This document shows, piece by piece, positions 1 through 6,150 of a DNA stretch of 6,414 nt. The position numbers and the translations under genes are program-made. Positions within the stretch are counted from its first letter, which is position 1; each line of letters opens with the position of its first letter. Origin of the DNA: Afipia sp. (GTDB lineage Bacteria > Pseudomonadota > Alphaproteobacteria > Rhizobiales > Xanthobacteraceae); contig JAGVII010000505.1 of the NCBI GenBank assembly GCA_020056155.1, positions 1-6,414 of the forward strand, given 5' to 3'. The notes beneath the pieces were generated by a model. It was not told the origin of the DNA, made no database searches, and saw only the letters and a list, made by a program, of their open reading frames with translations.

Positions 1-1
1 C

Positions 2-202
2 GAAGGTCTGGTCAGCCGCCAAGACTACGGCGCCGTGGTCGCCGGCAATACACCAACCGCCCACTACGTCGGAGACTACAAATCCTGTGACGGGATCAAG
101 ATCTGGACAAAGCGGCGTGCACTTCGGCGCAACCCCGATGATACCGCAGCGCACGCGCCCGTCGTCGTCGCCATTGAGATTGAAAATATCCGCCTCTCGT
201 GA
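2..202 (+). CDS. C-terminal end of an unrecognised protein (partial, 5' end outside window)
   Basis: An open frame enters from the left edge and ends at TGA 200-202, giving 66 visible residues. It is not covered by a start codon inside the window, so only the C-terminus is seen. The peptide contains [20 protein letters not shown], followed by a charged stretch and a hydrophobic, strand-like ending ([15 protein letters not shown]). The pattern of a DG-I-(P/W)TKRR core followed by a terminal beta strand suggests the end of a small beta-rich domain, but I cannot name the family. No signal peptide or membrane segment is visible in this part. It lies on the same strand as the hydroxylase genes and ends 47 bases before the preferred start of the small subunit, so it is probably in the same operon. 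That it is really coding is supported by codon use like its neighbours and by a stop placed just ahead of the next ribosome binding site. Confidence 0.6.
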   Translation, partial: EGLVSRQDYGAVVAGNTPTAHYVGDYKSCDGIKIWTKRRALRRNPDDTAAHAPVVVAIEIENIRLS

Positions 203-239
203 ACTCAGCCGCCGCATCGCGGCAGCCGCAAAAAATATC

Positions 240-245
240 GGAGGA
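240..245 (+). promoter_or_regulatory. Ribosome binding site deciding the start of the small hydroxylase subunit
   Basis: The sequence GGAGGA is a near-perfect Shine-Dalgarno match lying 4 bases before GTG 250. It favours GTG 250 over the upstream in-frame GTG at 199. That upstream GTG overlaps the previous stop codon and would add 17 low-complexity residues ahead of the conserved domain. Confidence 0.75.
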
Positions 246-249
246 ACAA

Positions 250-747
250 GTGATCCATACTGATGAAAAGCGCCATGTGGTGACCATGACCGTCAACGGC
301 GTCAGCCAGACGGCTTCAGTGGAAGCGCGCAAACTGCTGGTCCATCTGCTTCGCGACGACCTGAACCTGACGGGAACACATGTCGGTTGCGATACATCGC
401 AATGCGGTGCCTGCACCGTGGATATCGATGGGCAAGCGGTCAAGTCCTGCACGATTCTTGCCGTCATGGCCGACGGCGCATCGATCACAACGATCGAGGG
501 TCTCGCGCCAGCGGGTGGTGAACTGCATCCGATCCAGGCCGCCTTTCACGAACACCACGCGTTGCAGTGCGGATTCTGCACGCCAGGAATGATCATGAGC
601 GTGCGACAGCTGCTCAAGCAACATCCGGCTCCGACAGAACACGACATCCGCCACAACCTCACCGGCAACATCTGCCGATGCACCGGTTACCACAACATCG
701 TGCGCGCGGTTGAGTCGCTCGCAGCGGGAGCACAAGGTCATGACTGA
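250..747 (+). CDS. Molybdenum hydroxylase small subunit, [2Fe-2S] protein (CoxS/QorS-like)
   Basis: This is the electron-transfer subunit of a xanthine oxidase family hydroxylase. It carries two [2Fe-2S] clusters that relay electrons from the molybdenum site to FAD, and it is expected to act in the cytoplasm as part of a heterotrimer or dimer of heterotrimers. With the GTG start the protein has 165 residues, the usual size for the family. The N-terminal plant-ferredoxin-type domain has cluster ligands C47, C52, C55 and C67 ([10 protein letters not shown] motif). The C-terminal four-helix [2Fe-2S] domain has C107, C110, C142 and C144 (QCGFCTPGM and NICRCTGY motifs). All eight ligands are present, so both clusters should form. 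The start is chosen on the strong GGAGGA site. The gene ends inside the large-subunit gene, overlapping it by 8 bases, which indicates translational coupling. The family assignment is secure, but the substrate of the complex is not shown by this subunit. Confidence 0.95.
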   Translation: MIHTDEKRHVVTMTVNGVSQTASVEARKLLVHLLRDDLNLTGTHVGCDTSQCGACTVDIDGQAVKSCTILAVMADGASITTIEGLAPAGGELHPIQAAFHEHHALQCGFCTPGMIMSVRQLLKQHPAPTEHDIRHNLTGNICRCTGYHNIVRAVESLAAGAQGHD

Positions 748-3112
748 AGCAGCCGCCATCAAATATATGGGTCAGCCGCTGCGGCGGCGCGAAGACTTCA
801 AATTCATTACCGGAAAGGGACGCTACACGGACGACATGAGGTCGCCGGGCATGCTTCATATGGCGATTCTCCGGTCGCCGCATGCTCATGCTATCATCAA
901 GCATGTTGATCTATCTGCGGCTCAGACCGCGCCAGGTGTTCGCCTCGTTTTGTCCGGTGCCGACCTTGTCGGGAAGATTGGTTCGATAGAGCCCAACTGG
1001 GTCATCCCCGGAACAAAAATCCCGGACCGGCCGGTGGTCGCCGTTGATCGCGTTCGTTTCGTCGGTGAATGCGTTGCTGTCGTTGTGGCCGAGACGCAGG
1101 CGCAGGCGCAGGATACCATCGGACTCATCGAAGTCGATTACGAAACGCTGTCGGCCGTTGTCGACGAGGAAGCCGCCATTCGAGACGGCGCCCCCCAGCT
1201 CCACGACAACGTGCCAAAGAACATCACGACGCTCTATAAGGCCGGCGGCGGCGACTACAAGAAAGCCGCCAGCGAGGCGGATCATGTGATCAAGCTTCGC
1301 GTGATCAACAATCGGCTCATTCCGACCTGCATGGAGACGCGCTCCATTCTCGCCGAACCGAATGTCGATGGCACGCTAACCGTCAATATCCAGAGCCAGG
1401 TGCCTCACATGCATCGGCGATGGATTGCCGATGCGGTGGGCATTCCCGAGCATCAGCTTCGCGTTGTCGCTCCGGACATCGGCGGTGGCTTCGGTGCGAA
1501 GATGCATCTTTATCCCGAGGAGCTGCTCTGTCCTTATCTCGCGCGCCAGCTCGGCGTGCCTGTCAAGTGGTGGGAATCCCGCTCGGAGAGTCATCAGTCC
1601 ACAAGCCATGGACGCGCTCATACCGAAACCATCGAGGTCGCGTTCCGTAACGACGGGAAAATTCTGGGACTACGGGTCGAGACGCTCGGCAACGTCGGAG
1701 CCTACCTGTCGAACATGGCGTCGGGCGGCCCGACCGTGAATACGATCAATTTCGGAACCGGCACCTACAAGATCGATAATTACGAGGCCTTCTCAAGGGT
1801 GGTGGTGACGAACACCGTTCCTGTCGATGCTTACCGAGGCTACGGCCGTCCTGAAGCCGGATACATCGCCGAACGCGCCATCGACGCAGTTGCGCGTCAT
1901 CTCAAGCTCGATCAGGTCGAGGTGCGCAGGCGCAACTTCATTCAACGTGCCGACTTCCCGCATCGGCCCTACAACGGCATGGCCGTGATCTACGATAGCG
2001 GCAATTACGAAGGCTTGCTGGAAAAGGCTCTGGCCGCTTTCAGGTATGACCAGCGGATCGCCGAACGCGATCAGATGCGCAGCCTGGGACGTTATCGCGG
2101 CATCGGTGTCGCGGCCTATACCCACATGTGCGGCATGGCGCCGTCACGCCGCCTGTCGCTGATGGGCTTCAATCGCGGAGGATGGGAGAGCGCGCGGGTC
2201 AGCATCGACTCGAGCGGCCGCGCCACGATCTTTTCCGGCTCCATGAGTCAGGGGCACGGCCACAACACGTCACTGGCCCAGATCGCCGCCGATGTGCTCC
2301 AGATTCCAATCGAGCATATCGACATCGTGCAGGGCGATACGCGGCAGGTTCAGGCCGGGCATGGCACTTTCAACTCCCGCTCCATGTCGGTCGGCGGCTC
2401 GAGTGTTCATGTCTCGTCACAGCGGATCGTCGCCAAGGCAAAGAAGATTGCGGCGAACATGATGGAGGTGGACGAAAAGGACATCTCGTATCAAGCGGGG
2501 CAGTTCAGTGTACAAGGCACGGACATCGCCTCGTTGAGCTTCAGCAAAGTCGCCCGCATGGCTTATGTCGGCCACAAGCTGCCGGACGGCATGGAGCCCG
2601 GACTCGACGAAACGATGTTCTACGATCCAGCCGGCATGGGTTCGCCATCGGGAATCCATATGGCCTATATCGACGTCGATCCCGAAACCGGCATTGTCGA
2701 TATTCTCGACTATGTGGCCGTGGACGATGTCGGCACGATCATCAACCCCTTGCTCGCCTCAGGACAAATTCACGGCGGCGTCGTGCAGGGCATCGCGCAG
2801 GCCCTTTATGAGGAAGTCAGCTACGACCCCGACACGGGACAGCTGATGACCGGCTCACTGCTGGACTACGCTGTCCCGCGGGCGGAGCATGTCCCCAACA
2901 TCCGGTCATCGTTTCAGGAGACCCCCTCTCCCACCAATCCGATCGGCGTCAAGGGCATCGGCGAAAGCGGATCGATCGCGGCTCCCCCTTGCATGGTCCA
3001 TGCTGTCCTCGACGCATTGTCGCCGTTCGGAATTCCGCATCTCGATATGCCGATGACGCCGCCGCGTATCTGGTCGGCGGTTCAGCAAGCACGCGCAGGA
3101 GCAAGCCAATGA
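740..3112 (+). CDS. Molybdenum hydroxylase large subunit, molybdopterin-binding (form II CoxL-like)
   Basis: This is the catalytic subunit of a xanthine oxidase / CO dehydrogenase family enzyme, which hydroxylates or oxidises a substrate using water-derived oxygen at a molybdopterin cytosine dinucleotide cofactor. ATG 740 gives 790 residues, normal for the family. It is preceded by GGGAG at 726-730 and overlaps the small-subunit stop. The N-terminal a/b hammerhead domain covers about residues 20-130 ([10 protein letters not shown] near its start). The cofactor-binding region follows, with GGGFGAK at 248-254, QGHGHN at 504-509 and the KGIGESG loop holding the catalytic glutamate E742. The active-site loop reads AYRGYGR at 364-370. 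It lacks the AYRCSFR loop and cysteine of true aerobic CO dehydrogenase and resembles, but differs from, the AYRGAGR of form II proteins. Another departure is M198-E199-T200-R201, where relatives usually have EPR. CO dehydrogenase activity is therefore unlikely. An aldehyde or N-heteroaromatic substrate is possible but cannot be inferred from the sequence. Confidence 0.95.
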   Translation: MTEAAAIKYMGQPLRRREDFKFITGKGRYTDDMRSPGMLHMAILRSPHAHAIIKHVDLSAAQTAPGVRLVLSGADLVGKIGSIEPNWVIPGTKIPDRPVVAVDRVRFVGECVAVVVAETQAQAQDTIGLIEVDYETLSAVVDEEAAIRDGAPQLHDNVPKNITTLYKAGGGDYKKAASEADHVIKLRVINNRLIPTCMETRSILAEPNVDGTLTVNIQSQVPHMHRRWIADAVGIPEHQLRVVAPDIGGGFGAKMHLYPEELLCPYLARQLGVPVKWWESRSESHQSTSHGRAHTETIEVAFRNDGKILGLRVETLGNVGAYLSNMASGGPTVNTINFGTGTYKIDNYEAFSRVVVTNTVPVDAYRGYGRPEAGYIAERAIDAVARHLKLDQVEVRRRNFIQRADFPHRPYNGMAVIYDSGNYEGLLEKALAAFRYDQRIAERDQMRSLGRYRGIGVAAYTHMCGMAPSRRLSLMGFNRGGWESARVSIDSSGRATIFSGSMSQGHGHNTSLAQIAADVLQIPIEHIDIVQGDTRQVQAGHGTFNSRSMSVGGSSVHVSSQRIVAKAKKIAANMMEVDEKDISYQAGQFSVQGTDIASLSFSKVARMAYVGHKLPDGMEPGLDETMFYDPAGMGSPSGIHMAYIDVDPETGIVDILDYVAVDDVGTIINPLLASGQIHGGVVQGIAQALYEEVSYDPDTGQLMTGSLLDYAVPRAEHVPNIRSSFQETPSPTNPIGVKGIGESGSIAAPPCMVHAVLDALSPFGIPHLDMPMTPPRIWSAVQQARAGASQ
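3097..3101 (+). promoter_or_regulatory. Ribosome binding site for the FAD subunit, inside the large-subunit gene
   Basis: AGGAG lies 7 bases before ATG 3109 and fixes this start against an upstream in-frame TTG at 2989, which would sit deep inside the large-subunit gene. Together with the ATGA stop/start overlap it implies translational coupling. Confidence 0.7.
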
Positions 3113-3966
3113 TCCCGGCATCGTTCGACTACGTTCGAGCAACCTCGCTTTCACAGGTGATCGGCCTGTTGCAGGACGACCCAGACGGTACAAAGCTTGT
3201 TGCCGGCGGCCATACGCTGATCCCGACATTGAAACTGCGGCTGGCATCGCCCGCGCTTCTGATCGACATCGGAAGTATCCAGGAGTTGAAGGGCATGGAA
3301 GTCGCCGATCAGATCAGGATCGGCGCGCTGACCACCCACGCCGAACTTCTTGCATCCAAATCCCTTGGTGGCGTTCTGCCGATCTTTCATCTGGCCGCCG
3401 ACATGATCGCCGATCCTCAGGTACGTAACCGCGGCACCATAGGCGGTTCGCTGGCCAACGCGGATCCGGCCGCCGACTGGCCCGCCGTTGTCGTCGCGCT
3501 GAATGCCGAACTGGAGATCGCGGGCCCGGCCGGCCGCAGGCGCATCGCAGCAAAGGATTTCTTCATTGACATATTCACGACTGCGCTGGAGCCCGGCGAA
3601 GTCCTCACGGCGATCCACGTTGCTCGCCCTTCGGCAGGAACGAAATTCAGATACCGGAAGATCCGGCATCCGGCGAGCGGCTATGCGGTGGTCGGTGTGG
3701 CGGTGTGTGTAGGCCTGAAAGGCGACATCGTCTCCCATGCTTCCATCGGCATCACCGGCGCCGCCGGACACGCCTTCGCGGCCGAGCCGGCAATGGAATT
3801 CCTGACCGGAAAACGCCTCACGCCCGAGATCATTGAAGAGGCAGCACGTCTGGCGAGCGAGCAGGCTGAATGTCTGTCAGACCATTACGCCTCTGCGGAC
3901 TACCGCAAGCACCTTGTCAGGACCGAGGTCGCAAGGGCTCTGGCGTCCCTGATCGAAGCGACATGA
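3109..3966 (+). CDS. Molybdenum hydroxylase medium subunit, FAD-binding (CoxM-like)
   Basis: This is the flavoprotein subunit that receives electrons from the [2Fe-2S] clusters and passes them to an external acceptor. ATG 3109 overlaps the large-subunit stop as ATGA and gives 285 residues, the usual length. The N-terminal FAD-binding PCMH-type domain carries the two signatures of the family: AGGHTLIP at residues 32-39 and TIGGSLANADPAAD at 110-123. These contact the flavin pyrophosphate and ring. The central part has RKIRHPASGYAVVGVAV, a form often seen in CoxM relatives of form II type. The C-terminal CoxM-type domain ends with a DHYASADYRKHLVRTEVARAL segment typical of the family. No break or missing motif is seen. 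It is the last gene of the operon on this strand and faces the HxlR regulator with a 37-base gap. Confidence 0.95.
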   Translation: MIPASFDYVRATSLSQVIGLLQDDPDGTKLVAGGHTLIPTLKLRLASPALLIDIGSIQELKGMEVADQIRIGALTTHAELLASKSLGGVLPIFHLAADMIADPQVRNRGTIGGSLANADPAADWPAVVVALNAELEIAGPAGRRRIAAKDFFIDIFTTALEPGEVLTAIHVARPSAGTKFRYRKIRHPASGYAVVGVAVCVGLKGDIVSHASIGITGAAGHAFAAEPAMEFLTGKRLTPEIIEEAARLASEQAECLSDHYASADYRKHLVRTEVARALASLIEAT

Positions 3967-3991
3967 ATGCGGGAAGCGAGCGTCGCCGCAT
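3967..3991. terminator. Weak hairpin between convergent genes, possible bidirectional terminator
   Basis: ATGCGG at 3967-3972 is the exact reverse complement of CCGCAT at 3986-3991, and GCGA/TCGC (3976-3979 / 3983-3986) can pair inside it. It lies in the 37-base gap between the convergent FAD-subunit and regulator genes, where a terminator is expected. There is no U-run on either side and the stem is short, so it may be chance. Confidence 0.25.
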
Positions 3992-4003
3992 CCAGCGAGA
4001 GGC

Positions 4004-4567
4004 CTATTTGCTCTTTCGCTTCGATGACGGCTGCGACTTTGCGCCAGCCTTTGCCCGGTCGACGTCTGGGCTGGAGCTATCTGCGCCAAATCTCTTTCGG
4101 TTGAAGGGCACGGCACCGGCGCCGGGAACGATTTCGATGTCCTCCAGCCGAAGCGGCTTGCCGCGGGCGGTCAGGAGTTCGGGATACTTGATCTCCTGCC
4201 CATTGGAACGATCGTTGAATACGACCTGCGGCCCCGCGGGCTCTGCCAGCCAATCGTCTCCCCATTTCTTCAGTGCCAGGTAGGTCGGAAAGAAAGCCCT
4301 GCCCTTTTCGGTCAATACATATTCGTATCGGCCCGCATGCTCGGGCAGCGGGACCCGGGCCATGATGCCGGCATCGACGAGTTTCTTCAGGCGGGCGCTG
4401 AGGATGTTCGGCGCTATTCCGATGTAGTACTGAAATTCATCGAACCGCTTGACGCCGTAGTATGCTTCTCGCAGCAGCAGGATCGACCACCGGTCCCCCA
4501 CTGCGTCCATGGCACGCGCTACCGAACATTCCCTGTTGGCTATACGGCTCCGCTTCACATCCGCCAT
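4004..4567 (-). CDS. HxlR-family winged-helix transcriptional regulator
   Basis: This is a DNA-binding regulator, expected to act as a dimer in the cytoplasm. It has 187 residues from ATG 4565-4567, with GAAGGG 5 bases upstream as ribosome binding site. The HxlR domain covers about residues 10-106. It has the family's N-terminal cysteine (C14), GDRWSILLLREAYYGVKRFDEF at 24-45, the helix-turn-helix region IAPNILSARLKKLVDAGIM around 51-69, the wing with YEYVLTEKGR at 81-90, and KKWGDDW at the end. C14 is the only cysteine in the protein, so intramolecular disulfide switching is excluded. An extension at 107-187 contains a segment ending KPLRLEDIEIVPGAGA, which resembles the C-terminal part of longer HxlR relatives, then a Lys/Ser-rich tail (SSKRKSK). 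Its position between the hydroxylase operon and the CoA-transferase operon makes either one a candidate target; autoregulation is also likely. Effector unknown. Confidence 0.93.
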   Translation of the reverse strand: MADVKRSRIANRECSVARAMDAVGDRWSILLLREAYYGVKRFDEFQYYIGIAPNILSARLKKLVDAGIMARVPLPEHAGRYEYVLTEKGRAFFPTYLALKKWGDDWLAEPAGPQVVFNDRSNGQEIKYPELLTARGKPLRLEDIEIVPGAGAVPFNRKRFGADSSSPDVDRAKAGAKSQPSSKRKSK

Positions 4568-4572
4568 CGCAA

Positions 4573-4603
4573 CCCTTCATTCCTCGAATCCGGCGTTATC
4601 ATA
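4573..4603 (-). promoter_or_regulatory. Candidate promoter and ribosome binding site of the HxlR gene
   Basis: Read on the - strand, TATGAT (4603 down to 4598) matches the -10 consensus at five of six positions. It lies 30 bases before the ATG, with GAAGGG (4578-4573) between. At a 17-base spacing the -35 position (4626-4621) reads ATCCGG, which is not a -35 consensus, so the promoter would be weak or activator-dependent. This is inferred by eye only. Confidence 0.35.
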
Positions 4604-4626
4604 CACGCTATATATCAGAGCCGGAT
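4588..4626. promoter_or_regulatory. 7-bp inverted repeat around the HxlR promoter, candidate operator
   Basis: ATCCGGC at 4588-4594 and GCCGGAT at 4620-4626 are perfect reverse complements separated by 25 AT-rich bases. One arm falls on the -35 position and the other near the expected transcription start of the HxlR gene, so the repeat brackets the candidate -10 box. HxlR regulators commonly bind palindromes near their own promoters, which makes this a reasonable operator candidate. The 25-base spacer, with arm centres 32 bases apart (about three helical turns), would put both arms on the same face of the helix. It could also be a chance repeat. Confidence 0.35.
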
Positions 4627-4640
4627 GCATGTCTGTCCAG

Positions 4641-4660
4641 CGCCCTCCATTTCAAGGGCG
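4641..4660. terminator. GC-rich hairpin downstream of the CoA-transferase operon
   Basis: CGCCCT (4641-4646) and AGGGCG (4655-4660) form a perfect 6-bp stem with an 8-base loop. On the - strand it lies after the CoA-transferase gene and the transporter remnant and before the HxlR promoter, where a terminator would separate the two units. There is no run of U after the stem on that strand, so an intrinsic terminator is not established. Confidence 0.3.
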
Positions 4661-4670
4661 GGGAACTGGC

Positions 4671-4852
4671 CTCGATAACCTGCCGAACGCCGCCATCGCT
4701 CGCGCACCAGGCGGCGCAGATGCATGGATTTGATCGGCGCGAAATCATCCGGACCCGTGTTGATCTTGATGCCGGGCATCAGCAATTCGATCGCCGCCCA
4801 TCGCGAGTTCCTCCGGATGCAGTTTCTCGTTGCGGCCGCGAGGACATCGCAG
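4671..4852 (-). pseudogene. Eroded 3' fragment of an ABC transporter substrate-binding protein gene (LivK-like)
   Basis: On the - strand, 4800-4693 translates without a stop as a peptide containing AAIELLMPGIKINTGPDD and then FAPIKSMHLRRLVRERW. This pattern (PGI-x-I-N-T-GPDD-x-x-PIK-x-M-x-L-x-R-x-x-x-ERW) is the C-terminal signature of branched-chain-amino-acid-type periplasmic binding proteins, which usually continue as W-x-x-FGEVIE. Here the continuation exists only in another frame. After TGG there are five bases instead of six before TTC GGC (4687-4682), then two instead of three before GTT ATC GAG (4679-4671), so two single-base losses are likely. Upstream, about 4852-4801, a DVLAAA-type stretch may be the decayed preceding helix. 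The rest of the gene, roughly 300 or more codons, is absent, and the fragment begins within about 30-80 bases of the CoA-transferase stop. It has no plausible start codon or ribosome binding site of its own. I infer a relic of a lost uptake gene that once followed the CoA-transferase gene. Confidence 0.6.
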
Positions 4853-4883
4853 CCGCTCATGCAGTGGAACAACTCAGATTGAA

Positions 4884-6149
4884 TCAGGCCGCCTGGCCGG
4901 ATTCCTCGGGCGGCTTTGTCACCACGTCAGGCTCAAGAGCCCGGCGATGTGCCACAAGCACGCCGGCTTCCGTCAAACGATCCAGCTCTGACTGGCTGAT
5001 ACCGAGTTCGCCGAACACCGCGCGATTGTGCTCACCCTGAAATGCAGGTGTGCCGATTGGCGTCAGTTCGTCCTCGGAGAAATGCCAGGGACGTCCCGGC
5101 AGGCGATACTCGCCCCCGCTACGATCCGGTACAAGCTGCACGGCGCCCCAGTAGTCGCTCCATTCCGATTTTGTCAGATCCTTGATGGAGCGGATTTCGC
5201 CCATCGCGATCTTGGCCTCATCGAACTGGGCGTCGAGCGTCGCCATGTCGGGAAACGTCAGCATCCAGGACTGAATGATTTGATGCAGCGCGCCGAAATT
5301 CAGCCGGCGCGCCGCCGCCGACGAAAACCGCGGATCGTCCATCAAATCGACCCGCCGCATCGCACGCAGCCACGAAGGAAACGTGCGGCTTCCAATGATG
5401 CTGGTCGCGACGGTGAAATGCTCACCCTGCGGCCCGGTGAAAAACGAACAGTCCGTCGCGCCAAGCACCGCTGGCTCCGCACCGATGTCGTCATCGGAAA
5501 GATCGACATGGGCCCGCTCATTGACGGCCAGCAGGGTCGCGGCCATCGCCACATCGATGTACTGGCCCTTGCCGCTGGCCTGACGGCTGTTGAGCGCTGC
5601 AAGGATCGCGATCACAGCCTGCAGGCCGGCATAAACGTCGGCATGCGAAAGGCTGTCCGTACGCGGCTCGGTCAGCGCTTCACCATAGTGACGCACACTG
5701 TTTTCCGTGAACCCCGCCTCGGCCTGCACCGTCGGCGCATATGCCATCCGGCTACGCCACGGACCACCCTGCCCGTAACCCGTGATCGAAGCGTAGATCA
5801 GGCGCGGATTACGCTTCGACAACGTTTCATAATCGAGGCCGAAGAAGCCGAGCGTTCCCGCGCGGAAATTCTCGACGACGACATCCGCCGTATCGCAAAG
5901 TTTCAGCGCGAGATCATAAGCACCGGGCACGTTGAGATTGATGCTGACGTTGCGCTTTCCGGCATTCTGCTGGGCGTAGTAACCCGACATGCCGTCGGTG
6001 GACGGAAACGCGAAGCGGGACACATCCGGGCTTGGCGGTTCAACCTTGATGACCTCGGCGCCGAGGTCCTGCAACGTGCGCGCGCACAAGGGGCCGGCGA
6101 GCACGCGGGAAAAATCGACGACACGAATTCCGCTGAGAGGACCGCTCAT
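4884..6149 (-). CDS. Family III CoA-transferase (CaiB/BaiF family)
   Basis: This enzyme is expected to move CoA from an acyl-CoA donor to a carboxylic acid, activating the acid for further degradation in the cytoplasm. ATG 6147-6149 gives 421 residues, normal for the family. An upstream in-frame start at 6203 would run far into the preceding gene and adds no conserved sequence. The N-terminus has the standard opening VVDFSRVLAGPLCARTLQDL (about residues 10-29), then GAEVIKVEPP at 30-39 and NAGKRNVSINL near 62-72. D171 in the HADVYAG motif matches the catalytic aspartate that forms the acyl-anhydride and glutamyl/aspartyl intermediate in formyl-CoA transferase relatives. GKGQYIDVAM follows near 203-212. 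The C-terminus has the AFQGEHNRAVFGELG segment typical of the family. The gene starts one base after the stop of the enoyl-CoA hydratase gene, so the two are co-transcribed. The acid it activates cannot be read from the sequence. Confidence 0.95.
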   Translation of the reverse strand: MSGPLSGIRVVDFSRVLAGPLCARTLQDLGAEVIKVEPPSPDVSRFAFPSTDGMSGYYAQQNAGKRNVSINLNVPGAYDLALKLCDTADVVVENFRAGTLGFFGLDYETLSKRNPRLIYASITGYGQGGPWRSRMAYAPTVQAEAGFTENSVRHYGEALTEPRTDSLSHADVYAGLQAVIAILAALNSRQASGKGQYIDVAMAATLLAVNERAHVDLSDDDIGAEPAVLGATDCSFFTGPQGEHFTVATSIIGSRTFPSWLRAMRRVDLMDDPRFSSAAARRLNFGALHQIIQSWMLTFPDMATLDAQFDEAKIAMGEIRSIKDLTKSEWSDYWGAVQLVPDRSGGEYRLPGRPWHFSEDELTPIGTPAFQGEHNRAVFGELGISQSELDRLTEAGVLVAHRRALEPDVVTKPPEESGQAA

Positions 6150-6150
6150 G

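Noticed and set aside
199..249. GTG 199 as the start of the small subunit
   Set aside because: It would overlap the preceding stop codon and add 17 unconserved residues. GTG 250 has a strong GGAGGA site at the right distance and gives the usual family length.
1829..1849. Annotation of the operon as aerobic carbon monoxide dehydrogenase (coxSLM)
   Set aside because: The large subunit lacks the AYRCSFR loop and its cysteine, which define CO-oxidising enzymes, and the gene order is small-large-medium rather than the medium-small-large order of form I operons.
2128..2811. A 227-codon + strand frame inside the large-subunit gene
   Set aside because: It is an out-of-frame shadow of the large subunit, with Arg/Gly/His-rich composition and no motif.
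3151..3771. A 206-codon - strand frame opposite the FAD-subunit gene
   Set aside because: It is antisense to a well-conserved gene with all FAD motifs, and its translation shows no family resemblance.
4615..4872. The 85-codon - strand frame as an intact small gene
   Set aside because: Its only early starts are a TTG and an ATG without a ribosome binding site. The recognisable part is the C-terminus of a much larger protein, and the expected ending is out of frame, so a relic is the better reading.
4462..5040. A 192-codon + strand frame crossing the regulator start, the intergenic stretch and the CoA-transferase end
   Set aside because: It overlaps three better-supported features on the other strand, has low-complexity Ser/Arg composition and no start context. 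The - strand reading as a binding-protein relic explains the middle part better.
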